64,000 nucleotides of DNA from Palauibacter sp965207805 (GTDB taxonomy: Bacteria > Gemmatimonadota > Gemmatimonadetes > Palauibacterales > Palauibacteraceae), in the NCBI GenBank assembly GCA_965207805.1, contig OZ242312.1:2666001-2730000 (forward strand). Reading direction: 5' to 3'. The translations under genes were made by a program, and so were the position numbers. Each line of letters begins with the position of its first letter. Position 1 is the first letter of the stretch. The notes beneath the pieces are model-generated. The model was given only the letters and a program-made list of their open reading frames with translations, made no database searches and was not told the DNA's origin. Positions 24,695-34,000 of the stretch are shown here, piece by piece.

Positions 24695-24710
24695 GGACCG
24701 CACGACCTGC
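24695..24710 (-). promoter_or_regulatory. Copy of the element-end motif in the int 1 upstream region
   Basis: Read on the minus strand this is GCAGGTCGTGCGGTCC, ending 17 bp before the int ATG. It matches GCAGATCGTGCTGTCC near the right end of the element (40083-40098) at 14 of 16 bases. In element 2 the corresponding pair is identical (59881-59896 and 50007-50022). I infer an integrase binding site that also lets the protein control its own gene. Confidence 0.6.
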
Positions 24711-24839
24711 GCGAACGAAACTTCGCGGAGGGAAGGCCCTTCCGCCAGTTGCACTTGCCCGAAGGCCGGTTTTCGTCCCGGAAACCCGGTCACCGGGGCC
24801 TGGCGGCGAGCGCACATCGACCTCGGGGTCCGTGTGCGC

Positions 24840-25075
24840 GGACACGCGTTCCGGACGTGCACTCCAGCGACGGCGCATGCCGTTTGCCGGATTGCGGTTG
24901 CACCACGGCCTCCGGGGCGGCGGTGCCGCGCCGGAAACGGAGGCCATGGCCGGAGCGACCCCCATACGTGGACGCTTGGCGTGCCACGGGGGAGGGTTGG
25001 GATGTGCACGCCATCCCAACCCTCCGCGGGAGGTCGCTCCGGGCCAGCGATCCCTTTGGGAAGGCGGCCCGAGAC
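24840..25075. repeat. Structured repeat, copy 1 (multi-stem hairpin)
   Basis: This lies in the 656-bp gap between int and the 565-aa gene. Stems: GGCCTCCG (24907) with CGGAGGCC (24938); outer GGAGCGACC (24952) with GGTCGCTCC (25032). Within the outer stem sit CGTGGACGC/GCGTgCCACG (24967-24988) and a perfect 14-bp stem GGAGGGTTGGGATG (24991) with CATCCCAACCCTCC (25012). A short TCCCtttGGGA hairpin follows at 25051. Copy 2 has the same stem order with changed but still paired bases, and shares the segment TTGCGGTTGCACCACGGCC. It could act as RNA or as single-stranded DNA. The rest of the gap shows no convincing gene. Confidence 0.75.
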
Positions 25076-25333
25076 TCGCTGAGCGCGGTCGCGGATGGTT
25101 TGGAGGCCACCGCCAGCGGCCTTCAACCCTTTGGGCAGCACGCGCGTCCGCATTGCGTGCATTCCGCCACTGGGTGGGGTGGACCTTCTCACCTCGTCGG
25201 GTCGATCTTGCAGACGAACGCGGACGGTGCCGAGTCTTGGTGGGAACATGGGGAGCACCGCCCCCTTCCCACCGCCGGTGCATCCATCCCCACGTGGAGC
25301 GAGAGAGCCCCATTCCTGCAAGGAGCAGTCGCC

Positions 25334-27031
25334 GTGATCGACCAGCCCGCGACCAAACCGAGAACCCCGAGCGAGATCTTCCCCACGCTGAGCGAGGACT
25401 TCCGCCGCCGCGTGGTGCAGCGCGCTTTGAAGCACCGTCCAGAGTCCAAGGCGCTTCGCCGACAACGCGGGGCCGCCCTGCGGCGTCTTCGGGTGGACGG
25501 ATACCGGGACGCCAGCCGCGCGCCCCGGCCAAAGCTCCTCCAGCCCGTCTTGGAGGCGATCCAGCACCACGATCACGATCTCGCCCGCGCGGTCCTCAAT
25601 GCCTGGATCGACTCCCACGGAGGGCTTCGCGATCAAGCCGCCCAGCATCTGGCAAGCAGGGGCATGCCCGTACCCGAGCCACCCGACGCGCGGTTCGATT
25701 CGTTCTGGACGCACGAGGAATGGCGCGCCGAGCGCGAGGCGTTGGCGGCGACCGACGACGCGGTGGACCGCGAGTCCGCCGGCCTGATGCTCTGCCTGCT
25801 CGCCCGCCGCTTCCCCGCGCCGCCGCCATTGGTGTCGCCGCTCTTTCAGGATTGGCTCGACATCCTGCAAGACCTTCGGCCCAACGCGCCCGAGTGGGAT
25901 GAGGCAGACACCCTCATCAAGTGGATGGACGACATCCGGCGGGACAAGGAGCGCGAACTGATCGGCTGGTGCAGGGAGCAGATCACGGGCCTGTGCGCCT
26001 CCCTTCAGGAGCGGTTCGGCGAGGAACTGCGCTACCTCGGCATCGACCCGGACCCGTGGCCCGGACTGGTCGAGGAGCGGCCCGCGCTGACCAATTCGGC
26101 GCTCCCGCTCCTCATCTTTCTGGAAGTGAGCTTCGAGACATACGAGCCGATCCGTCCCCAGGCCCCCTCTCGCGACGAGGAGCTTGAGCGCTCGGTGCAG
26201 CGCCGCGAGTGCGAGGACGCCATTCTCGCGGCGGTCGATGCGTGGCGGGAGCGCGTGGCCAAGCCCGACCCGCCGGACGAGGACGTATCCGGGACCGAAG
26301 CTGACGCCTTGGAAGGAAGCGCGGCTTCCAAGGCGGCCGACGGCGCGGAAGCGGAGCCGGAAGCTGATTCCGGCGCGCCCGAAGACGACGGCGATTCGGC
26401 CCGGTGCGAGATCGAGGCCCTTCGAGGGGACCGCGAGCGCCTCGAAGCGGACAACCGGACGCTCCGGGAGGCCAAGACGCTGGGAGACGAGGAGGCCGGA
26501 CGGCTACGGGACGAGGTTGCGCGGAGCCGGCGGATGGAGGAGCACTGGCGGCGCGCCTACGTCGAGGAGCGCAGACAGGCCCGGGTGGGCGAGGGCGAGC
26601 CCGTGGCGGCGGAGCCGGTCGGGAGCGTTCGCGAGGCCATCGCCCAAGCGCGGGAGATGTTCTCCGACCGGCTGCTCATCAAGCTCAACTCGCGCTCGAA
26701 CGAGGACACGCCCTTCGCGAACCCCGCCGAGGTGTTCGACGCGCTGGCGTGGCTCGCCACGGCGTACCGGAACGGGCCGACCGACAGGATCGGGGAGACC
26801 TGCCCCGGCTGGTTCTACAAGGCGAGCCAGTCGGCCGCCACGATGGGACGGTTCCGGGACTGGTACCGGACCCGCGTGAACGGAACCGCGTGGAAGCTGG
26901 CCGCCCACCTCGGCAAGGGGGCCAGTCACGACCCGCACCACACGATCCGGATCGCCTTCGCCTGGGACGAGGAGAACGAGCGCGTCATCGTCGGGTTCGT
27001 CGGCCTGCATCAGAGGAACCGGAGTTCGTAG
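25334..27031 (+). CDS. Unrecognised 565-aa protein flanked by structured repeats
   Basis: The GTG start at 25334 is set by AAGGAG nine bases upstream. Residues 1-330 are mostly helical (SEDFRRRVVQRALKHRPESKALRRQRG, then LLQPVLEAIQHHDHDLARAVLNAW). Residues 300-350 are acidic and low-complexity, and 355-420 form a probable coiled coil (EIEALRGDRERLEADNRTLREAK). The C-terminal ~125 residues look like a compact domain: MFSDRLLIKLNSRSNEDTPF, GWFYKASQSA, then HHTIRIAFAWDEENERVIVGFVG. I do not recognise a family or active site. The gene alone separates copies 1 and 2 of the structured repeat, so protein and repeat may belong together. Confidence 0.75.
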   Translation: MIDQPATKPRTPSEIFPTLSEDFRRRVVQRALKHRPESKALRRQRGAALRRLRVDGYRDASRAPRPKLLQPVLEAIQHHDHDLARAVLNAWIDSHGGLRDQAAQHLASRGMPVPEPPDARFDSFWTHEEWRAEREALAATDDAVDRESAGLMLCLLARRFPAPPPLVSPLFQDWLDILQDLRPNAPEWDEADTLIKWMDDIRRDKERELIGWCREQITGLCASLQERFGEELRYLGIDPDPWPGLVEERPALTNSALPLLIFLEVSFETYEPIRPQAPSRDEELERSVQRRECEDAILAAVDAWRERVAKPDPPDEDVSGTEADALEGSAASKAADGAEAEPEADSGAPEDDGDSARCEIEALRGDRERLEADNRTLREAKTLGDEEAGRLRDEVARSRRMEEHWRRAYVEERRQARVGEGEPVAAEPVGSVREAIAQAREMFSDRLLIKLNSRSNEDTPFANPAEVFDALAWLATAYRNGPTDRIGETCPGWFYKASQSAATMGRFRDWYRTRVNGTAWKLAAHLGKGASHDPHHTIRIAFAWDEENERVIVGFVGLHQRNRSS

Positions 27032-27184
27032 GACCAAGGCGCGCGCAAGGGGTGGGGGCGATGGCCCGAGCCGAGGTTCACGGCAACCCATTGTTGCCGA
27101 TCTTCGGTGTGCCGGAGCCGTGACTTGGAGGCGTTTTCGACGCTCCCGATGCCGATCCGTGCGTGCACATCCCACGTCGGGGTG

Positions 27185-27430
27185 CTTGTGCACGGAAACC
27201 GCCTTCCCGTGTGCACGCCTCCGGTTCCGCATGTCGCTAGCGAGCTTGCGGTTGCACCACGGCCGCCGGAGCGGCGATGCCGATCCGGCCATCGAGGCCG
27301 TGGCTGGGAGCGACCCCCCATCTCGGCATGCCTCGATCGGCATCGGGGAGGATGGCGATGTGCATCCCCATCCTCCCCTCCGCTGCGGGGTCGCTCCCAA
27401 GCCAGCGGTCCCTCGCGGGAAGGGGTTGGC
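27185..27430. repeat. Structured repeat, copy 2 (multi-stem hairpin)
   Basis: This lies in the 496-bp gap after the 565-aa gene, in the same orientation as copy 1. Stems: CCACGGCC (27257) with GGCCGTGG (27296); outer GGGAGCGACCCC (27306) with GGGGTCGCTCCC (27387). Inside are ATGCC-tcgatc-GGCAT and GGGGAGGATGG (27345) with CCATCCTCCCC (27368), whose loop has GATGTGCA as in copy 1. A final CCCtcgcGGG hairpin follows. Between copies the inner stems differ in sequence yet stay paired, the mark of selection on structure. The remaining gap (27431-27527) holds nothing I can identify. Confidence 0.75.
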
Positions 27431-27527
27431 GGTCGTCTTCCGCGCTCTCCTCCGACCTCTCCAAAGCCGCCAAGGCGGCAACTGTTCGGTCAGGCGTGCG
27501 CGGCGCTCCTGACCCGTCTCGTCGCGG

Positions 27528-28175
27528 TCAGCCGCGCGCCGCCTCCATGATCTCGGCGACGTATTCATCCAGCCGGGCCATGAGCTCGATCACTTCCGCC
27601 TTGCTCTCCGCGCTCGCGAGTTCCTTGGCCAGATCGAGCAGAAGGCGGCGAACCGCAACCGGATCGCCCGCCTTCACCGGTGGCGCATCCGCGGCGGCGG
27701 TCTCCTCAGCCGTTGGGACCTCCGGTTCCGGCGGCGCCTTGGCCTCGGGCGCGGCGGCCCTTGCGAGCCGCGCCTTCACTTGGAGGGGGTATCTCGCGTG
27801 GAACTGCCGACCCGTGAGTTGTCCGACGGAGGGGTCGATCTCGCGGGCGCCCGCGAACAGGTCCGCGTTGGTGATTCCGGGATTCACTTCGAGCATCCGC
27901 TCCACGTACTCCATGACGGCGGCACCATCACCCAAGGACGCTGGCGAGGGGTCAGGTGGCGGAGCCGCTTTCGGCTTCCGTGCGGGCCGCCCTTGGGGCG
28001 CTATGCTCCGGATCGCCGGTAGCCGATACTTGGCGTGAAACTGTTGCAGCGTCAGTTCCGCGACCGACTCGTCAATCTCGCGGGCAACGGCGAACAGGGT
28101 GGCGTTCTTCACGCGGGGATCCTTCTTCAGTTCGCCTTCCACGTACTGCATCACGGCATCCTGCAAGCTGCCCAT
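27528..28175 (-). CDS. Unknown protein with two tandem ~46-residue domains
   Basis: The 215-aa protein has two copies of one domain at residues 8-53 and 87-132. Each runs V-M-x-Y-V-E-x-x-L, then a Pro/Val turn, N-A-x-L-F-A-x-A-R-E-I-D-x-S-V, then QFHAKY or QFHARY. A Pro/Ala/Lys linker joins them, and residues 165-215 form one charged helix (LLLDLAKELASAESKAEVIELMARLDEYV). The pattern suggests a DNA- or protein-binding adaptor. ATG 28175 follows AAAGGG. It converges with the 565-aa gene across structured repeat copy 2. No known family is recognised. Confidence 0.75.
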   Translation of the reverse strand: MGSLQDAVMQYVEGELKKDPRVKNATLFAVAREIDESVAELTLQQFHAKYRLPAIRSIAPQGRPARKPKAAPPPDPSPASLGDGAAVMEYVERMLEVNPGITNADLFAGAREIDPSVGQLTGRQFHARYPLQVKARLARAAAPEAKAPPEPEVPTAEETAAADAPPVKAGDPVAVRRLLLDLAKELASAESKAEVIELMARLDEYVAEIMEAARG

Positions 28176-28333
28176 GTCCGTTACCCTTTCTGGAGGCGGG
28201 TCCGCGCCCGGTGGGCGCGGATGAGTCGGAGGCTGTTCGATTTGTATTCGACCATGAATACTCGACGAGCGGTCAGGCAGGGTCAATGTCGCCGGGCCTC
28301 CGATGCCCCCGCCGTTCGAGGTGGCTCTGCCCG

Positions 28334-29311
28334 TTACCTGAAGTAGCGCCAGTGATCGACCGCGTACATCTCGCCCGCCGTCCGGGGGATCGCCGACACC
28401 AGCCCCGAGGAGCGCCGCGTGCGTCCCGCCGCGAACCGGAAGCCCGGGCCGGAGGCGTGTTCGTCGCAGGCCAAACAGGGATTCAGGTTGCCGCCCTCGT
28501 CCGTGCGCGCGCCGTCCATGTCGTTCGTCAGCACGTTCCACAGGCCGTAATGCCCGATGCAGGCCCCGGCACAGCGCCGCCTCGTATGCAGCACGTTGTA
28601 TGTCCACGTCTCGGCACAACGCGCCGACAGGCCGATCTCCTCCATGAGGCACCGCTTGACGCCCCCGGCCGTCAGCCTTCGCGCGCATGTCCTCGCGGGC
28701 GAGGTTAGATCCGGTCTCGCCATGTAGGCCGCGAGATCCCGCAGCGACGAACAGGTGCCGCAGTGGCGACGGTGTGTGACGACGTGACCCTCCGCGACCG
28801 CGCTCTCCGCGTCGGGGAAGGTGCGGAGCCGGTAGTCCACGCGCGCGGAATCGGCGAACCGGACGGCGCACACCTCGGTGTCGGACGCCAGCGAGGAGTA
28901 CCATTCGAGGACCGGTTCCTGCCCTCTGAAGGAGAACGTTCCCGCCGCTTCGTCCCAATCGTAGCTCTGTGGATGCGGAGGGAGCGGATACCGGAGGTCG
29001 GCCAAGGCCCGACAGGACTCGCGGTACGGCGGCTCGTAAGGGGTCTTCGTCAGAAAGCCGCGGTCGGGCGACGCGCTCTCAAGACCGAGCCGGTCGTGGA
29101 TCTCGTCCGCGTTGAGCAGGTTGGTCCGCCGCAACCGCTCGATCAATGCGCCCGTGCCGGGAGGGAGTGCCGCGACGACTTCGCGCTCGACCGACGCCCG
29201 GTCGTCCAGAACCGCCTGCCGGTCGGAGGACGACACGAGGAGGATCAGGAGCAGCGCCACAACACAGAGGACGACAAACGCGCCCGCACGCCGGATCCGG
29301 CTGGCCGTCAC
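28334..29311 (-). CDS. Membrane-anchored Cys-rich protein, unknown function
   Basis: The 325-aa protein (GTG 29311 after GAGGAG) has an N-terminal membrane anchor (GAFVVLCVVALLLILLVSSS) and then an extracytoplasmic domain. That domain has about twelve cysteines, many paired closely: HRRHCGTCSSLRDLAAYMARPDLT, TCARR, KRCLMEEIGLSARCAETW, RRRCAGACIG and NPCLACDEHASGPGF. Histidines near the pairs could suit metal or haem contacts, but there is no CxxCH, so disulfides or a metal centre are more likely. No family is recognised. It may be an envelope protein of element 1. Confidence 0.7.
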   Translation of the reverse strand: MTASRIRRAGAFVVLCVVALLLILLVSSSDRQAVLDDRASVEREVVAALPPGTGALIERLRRTNLLNADEIHDRLGLESASPDRGFLTKTPYEPPYRESCRALADLRYPLPPHPQSYDWDEAAGTFSFRGQEPVLEWYSSLASDTEVCAVRFADSARVDYRLRTFPDAESAVAEGHVVTHRRHCGTCSSLRDLAAYMARPDLTSPARTCARRLTAGGVKRCLMEEIGLSARCAETWTYNVLHTRRRCAGACIGHYGLWNVLTNDMDGARTDEGGNLNPCLACDEHASGPGFRFAAGRTRRSSGLVSAIPRTAGEMYAVDHWRYFR

Positions 29312-29710
29312 CGCACCGGCTCCTCAACCCGAGAAGACATCCGATCCGGCAAATCAGCGGGACAGCGGCCACCGCCGCCGGTCACCGTCCGGCTCCGTCG
29401 TCCGCGAACGCCGACCGCGTGGAGTTGAGCCTTCCCGCAGGGATAATTCTTGGGGGGAGCGACCCCAGAAGGGGCGGGGACGAGCGTGTGAAAACGCGCA
29501 CGGCCCCGCGCCCGAACCGGGCACCTGTGCCCCTGGGGTCGCTCCCCACCAAGCCCCAAGCGGCTCCTGCGCCCCGGCCGACCGCGCGGCGAAGCCGCAA
29601 GACGTTTCCGCGCCATCGGATATGCAGGCCAGGCGGTGCGCATCACCGGAGCGCCAAAATGTGCATCGACCCCCTGTGTCTCTTGCACACCTCCGGTACG
29701 GCCCAGCGCA
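29312..29710. other. 399-bp intergenic region with structured repeat copy 3
   Basis: Outside the hairpin at 29450-29552 I see no gene with codon structure or a ribosome binding site that I trust. A minus-strand frame of about 126 codons crosses the hairpin, but its stems make coding use improbable. Confidence 0.5.
29450..29552. repeat. Structured repeat, copy 3 (shorter variant)
   Basis: The outer stem is a perfect 15-bp pair, GGGGAGCGACCCCAG (29454-29468) with CTGGGGTCGCTCCCC (29533-29547), extended by TTGG/CCAA. Inside are GCGGGG/CCCCGC around GCGT-gtgaaa-ACGC, then GCCC-gaac-CGGGC and GGGCAC-ct-GTGCCC. The GGAGCGACCCC core of the outer stem is shared with copies 1 and 2; the inner helices are different, and the upstream stem is absent. 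Confidence 0.65.
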
Positions 29711-30688
29711 TCAGGACTCCCACCAGATTCGAGCCCCCGCCAGCCGGTCCGAACTCCATGTCTTGACGCTCTCGGTCAGCCCCCGGCCCGCCCGCCTGCG
29801 CGCCCGGTTCTCAAGGGCGATGGCGTGCTTCAAGGCGGCGCTCAGGCCACCGTATTCGTCGAGCGTGCGGACATCTCCCGCGAGGATGGCCTGCTCGATC
29901 CGGTCGAGGTCGCGCCGGGTCTCCTCGTCGATTTCGGACGGGCGAGGATACCGCGACCAGTTGGCCAGCACCCGGCTCGTCCTCCCGTACTCCTTCCATC
30001 TCCGGACGACCGCCACCACCTCGATCTTGAGGCCGAGGTCCCAGAGGCCCTTCCAGAGATCGCCGTGCTTCGCGCCCCACGAGCGGATCGCCGTCGCGGT
30101 CTCGTAACCCGGTTCGGCGTAGACGAAGACGGCGCGCTCCGTATCCAGCGCGATGGGCAGCCCGAGCGGGAAGAAGCGCCGTATACCCCCGAGCGCGCCC
30201 CGGTAGACCCGTTGGGGAAGAAGCCCCCGCTCAATCCCGAGCGCCTCGAAGGCGGCCACCCGGTCGGCTTCGGTGGGAAGCCACGGCAGGCGGGGATGTT
30301 CGAGCACATAGTCGAGTCCGAGCAGGCGCCGCATCACCACCTCCGGCGACGTGATCCGCCGGCGGCGGCGGTCTCCCAAGCCGAGCGCCCTGTAGATCGG
30401 GCGACCGTGGATCCGGCATATCCGCCCGATACCCCTGATGCCGGGCGGCTTCTCCTCGATGGCCACGCCCTGCGCGACGAGCTTGCGGACGGCGCGGCCC
30501 ACCTTCTCGTGGTGGCACCCGAGGAAGCTCGTCCACTGCACGCGGGTGAACACGCCGCCGTGGCAGCAGGCGAGCGCGATCCATTCGGCGCGGCGTCCCT
30601 TCCAACCCAACGGCTCCAGCGCCCTTGCTCGTTCCGTGGCGGCCGTTCCTGTCGCCGCCGGACCGAATCGTTGTTCCGGCGTATCCAT
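29711..30688 (-). CDS. Winged-helix-like protein of the element, possible replication or mobilisation factor
   Basis: The 325-aa protein begins with a helix-turn-helix/winged-helix pattern at residues 30-100 (AEWIALACCHGGVFTRVQWTSFLG, HEKVGRAVRKLVAQGVAIEEKP, IYRALGL). An arginine-rich linker and an alpha/beta region follow (LPIALDTERAVFVYAEPGYETATAIRSWGAKHGDLWKGLWDLGLKIEVVAVV). The layout recalls replication-relaxation-type proteins of plasmids and integrative elements, but no catalytic motif is clear. ATG 30688 is the start. It is divergent from the restriction-modification gene. Confidence 0.6.
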   Translation of the reverse strand: MDTPEQRFGPAATGTAATERARALEPLGWKGRRAEWIALACCHGGVFTRVQWTSFLGCHHEKVGRAVRKLVAQGVAIEEKPPGIRGIGRICRIHGRPIYRALGLGDRRRRRITSPEVVMRRLLGLDYVLEHPRLPWLPTEADRVAAFEALGIERGLLPQRVYRGALGGIRRFFPLGLPIALDTERAVFVYAEPGYETATAIRSWGAKHGDLWKGLWDLGLKIEVVAVVRRWKEYGRTSRVLANWSRYPRPSEIDEETRRDLDRIEQAILAGDVRTLDEYGGLSAALKHAIALENRARRRAGRGLTESVKTWSSDRLAGARIWWES

Positions 30689-31014
30689 GTCTGAAACGGT
30701 GATGAACCGTTCGCAGTCGAGTCAACCAGCGGGCAGCATCCCATGCGCCGGTAACGTACCGGGGTGTTCAATGCCGTATGCATCCCGCCGGACACCGCCG
30801 CCAGCCGCTCCCCCGGCCCCGGCCCGGCCCACGACCGGAGTATCCAGTTACGGGTCCAAGCTACCCTGCGATGGCTTGGATAGATTTCTTCCGGCGGTCG
30901 GCGACATCCCCGAACCAACGCGTTCGGCTCTTGGTCGGCTCGGAAACGCGCTTCCATGTGAGGGTCGCTAGGTTTGGACGGCGGACCATTGACAGCATCA
31001 GGAGGAATGCAACC
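30689..31014. other. 326-bp divergent intergenic region
   Basis: It lies between the winged-helix gene (minus) and the leader/RM genes (plus) and presumably holds both promoters. I find no clear hairpin comparable to copies 1-3 and no gene. Confidence 0.4.
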
Positions 31015-31080
31015 ATGGCAGGCAGCGCGCTACGAGGCAGGAGCGTCCGCGTGCCCTTGGCCTCGAACGGCGGAAACTAA
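31015..31080 (+). CDS. Possible 21-aa leader peptide of the RM gene
   Basis: MAGSALRGRSVRVPLASNGGN is preceded by a strong AGGAGG eight bases upstream and stops two bases before the GTG of the 1,349-aa gene. The RM gene has no good site of its own, so this short frame may load ribosomes for it by coupling. Alternatively it could be a chance frame using what is really the RM gene's upstream region. Confidence 0.45.
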   Translation: MAGSALRGRSVRVPLASNGGN

Positions 31081-31082
31081 CG

Positions 31083-34000
31083 GTGTCCCGACTCTTTGAC
31101 GGTAGCCTCTTCGCGGAGGGCTTCCTCCGGGAAGCGATCAATGAGCTTCCCGACTGGCACGACGTGTCGGCGTCGGCCCTTGACGACCTTGAGGCCGCGT
31201 TGCAGGCCCGGTTGGACGGCTTCCCCACGCACCTGTCCCCCAACGAGAGCCAGACCGAAGAGGACTTGATCTGGCCGGTGTTGAAGCGACTCGGTTGGAC
31301 GGCCCACCTCAGGCAGCAGAACCTGTCGCCGGTCGGCCGCCACGACGTGCCGGACGGCTTGCTGTTCGCGGACGGTGCCGCGAAGGACCGCGCCAACCGC
31401 TTCGCCGACGAGTGGAAGCGCTACGGCCACGGTCTGGCCATCGTCGAGTCCAAGCGCTGGCTGCGGCCCCTCGATCGCCGTTCGGGGCGTCGGGGCGAGG
31501 AGTCCGCGCCCTCGACCCAGATGCTGCGCTACCTACGGCGCATCGACGACGTGACCACCGGCAAGGTGCGCTGGGGCATCCTGACGAACGGTGCCCGCTG
31601 GCGGCTCTACTGGGCCGGGGCGCGTTCGATCTCCGAGCAGTTCTTCGAGCTCGATCTCGGGGCGGTTCTCGGGCATTCGGCCGATGGCGGCGACAGCCTC
31701 CCGGCCGACGAGCGGAGGCACTGGCTCAAGGTGTTCGCGCTGGTGTTCCGGCGGGATGCCTTCCTTCCCGACGCGGCGGACGAGCGGACGTTCCACGAGC
31801 GGGCCATCGCCGAGGCCCGCTACCATCGGGAGCGGGTGGCGAGCAGCCTGTCGGCGGTGGTCTTCGAGCAGGTCTTCCCGGACCTTGTCCGGGCGCTTGC
31901 GGAGGCCGATTCCAACGCCCCGCTGGACGAGGTGCGGGACGCGGCGCTGGTAGTGCTCTACAGGCTCCTGTTCGTGCTCTACGCCGAGGACCGCGATCTC
32001 CTGCCGGTCCGGGACAGCCGGTACGACGACTACGCGCTCCGGGACCGGGTGCGCGGCGACATCGGACGCCGCAAGGACGAGGGGGATGTGTTCTCGGTCG
32101 CGGCGGCGCGCTACTGGTCCGCGTTCGACGATCTGTGCCGGGCCATCGACCAGGGCGACGCCTCGATAGGTCTTCCTCCCTACAACGGAGGGCTGTTCGA
32201 CCGCGACGGCGCGCCCATGCTGTCGGGCGTGCGGTTGGGCGACGCCGTGATGGCCGACGTGATCGACGCGCTGTCGTTCGAGCGGACGCCGCTCGGACGC
32301 CGGTACATCAACTACCGGGATCTCGGGGTTCAGCAACTCGGCTCGATCTACGAGCGGCTCCTCGAACGGGAGGTGGTCCGCGAGGGCGGTAACATCGTCG
32401 TCCGTCCGAACGTGTTCGCCCGCAAGGACTCGGGCAGCTACTACACGCCGGACGATCTGGTCGATCTGATCGTCCGGGAGGCCGTCGGGCCACTCGTGGA
32501 CGCCCGGATGGACGCCTTCGCCGCCGAGGCGACCGATCTCGCTTCCCGAGAGGTCCCGGAGGATCGGCGCATGGGCCGCCTGAAGCGGCTCGATCCGGCC
32601 GAGCGAACGCTCGAACTGAAGGTCTGCGATCCGGCGATGGGATCCGGACACTTCCTCGTCAACCTCGTGGACTACGTCGCCGACCGCGTCATCGAGGCGA
32701 TGGCCGAGGCCGAGGCGCTCGTGGAGGGATACCTGTCGCCGCTCGCGGAGCGGATCGAGGGGATCCGCAACACGATCATGGACAACGCCGAGGACCGGGG
32801 CTGGACGTTCGATCCGGGCCAACTCGACGACCGGCACATCGTCCGCCGCATGGTGCTCAAGCGGTGCGTCTACGGGGTGGACAAGAACCCGATGGCGGTG
32901 GAGCTGGCCAAGGTCTCGCTGTGGCTCCACACCTTCACCGTCGGTGCTCCGCTGAGCTTTCTGGATCATCATCTCCGCTGCGGCGACAGCCTGTTCGGCG
33001 CTTGGGTGGAGCCCACGATCCGAAGGACGGACGAGCAGAGCAGCCTGTTCCTTCGGGGACCGCTCGCGCGGGCCACGCGGGCGGCCGCGCCCATGCAGAT
33101 CATCGAGGGGCTCACGGACGCCGAGATCGCCGAGGCGCACCGCTCCGCCGACATCTTCGCCGAAGTCTCCGAGATGACCGCTCCCCTGCACGCGTTCATG
33201 TCGCTGCTTCACGCGTTCGACTGGCTGGGAATCCCCAGAAGAGGACCGGTCAAGACCGCGTTCCTCAAGTGGCTCGATGGCGTGTTCGGCGACCAGATCG
33301 CCATCGCCCAGGGGGAGCCGTTCGACTCGACGGATGCCCACCTCCCTCACCTGAACGATGCCTTGGGCTTGGCCGCGAGCGCGCGGTTCCTGAACTGGCA
33401 GGCCGCCTTCCCCGGCGTGTGGTCCGACTGGGAGGCCAAGGAGTTGAAGGGCGGCTTCGACGCGGTGATCGGCAATCCCCCTTGGGACCGGATGAAGCTG
33501 CAACAGGTCGAGTGGTTCGCGGCCCGCCGACCGGAGATCGCGATGGCTCCCCGCGCTGCGGACCGGAAGCGCATGATCGCCGAACTTGAGAAGGCGGAAG
33601 ACCCGCTGGCGGAGGACTTCCGGCTTGCGAGCGAGCGGGCGGCGGCGGGCGCTCGGGTGGCCCGGACTTCGGGGGACTATCCGCTGCTGGCCCGAGGCGA
33701 CCTCAACCTCTACTCGCTGTTCGTCGAACGGGCCATGACGCTCGTGAAGCCCGACGGCATGGTCGGGCTTCTCGTGCCGTCCGGCATCGCGTCCGACAAG
33801 ATGGCGGCCCCGTTCTTCAAGAGCGTGGCCACCGAGGGGCGGCTCAAGGCCCTGTACGACTTCGAGAACCGGCGGACGCGCTACGACACCACGCCCTTCT
33901 TCCCAGACGTGGACAGCCGGTTCAAGTTCTGCGCCTTCGTCGCCAGCCCCGCACCGGGGAGCGAACCGGCCCGCTGTGCGTTCTTCCTGCAGGACGTCTT

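Noticed and set aside
24678..25333. An in-frame upstream extension of the 565-aa gene across structured repeat copy 1
   Set aside because: The stems of the repeat lie there, the translation is low-complexity, and GTG 25334 has a good ribosome binding site.
24840..29552. Structured repeats as OMEGA or HEARO RNAs of an IscB/TnpB system
   Set aside because: No RuvC or HNH nuclease gene is present in element 1, and I cannot match the structure to those classes.
24840..29552. Structured repeats as retron msr-msd
   Set aside because: No reverse transcriptase gene with a YADD motif is found in the window.
29308..29688. A 126-codon minus-strand frame overlapping the start of the Cys-rich protein gene
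   Set aside because: It runs through the perfect 15-bp stem of copy 3 and has no recognisable domain.
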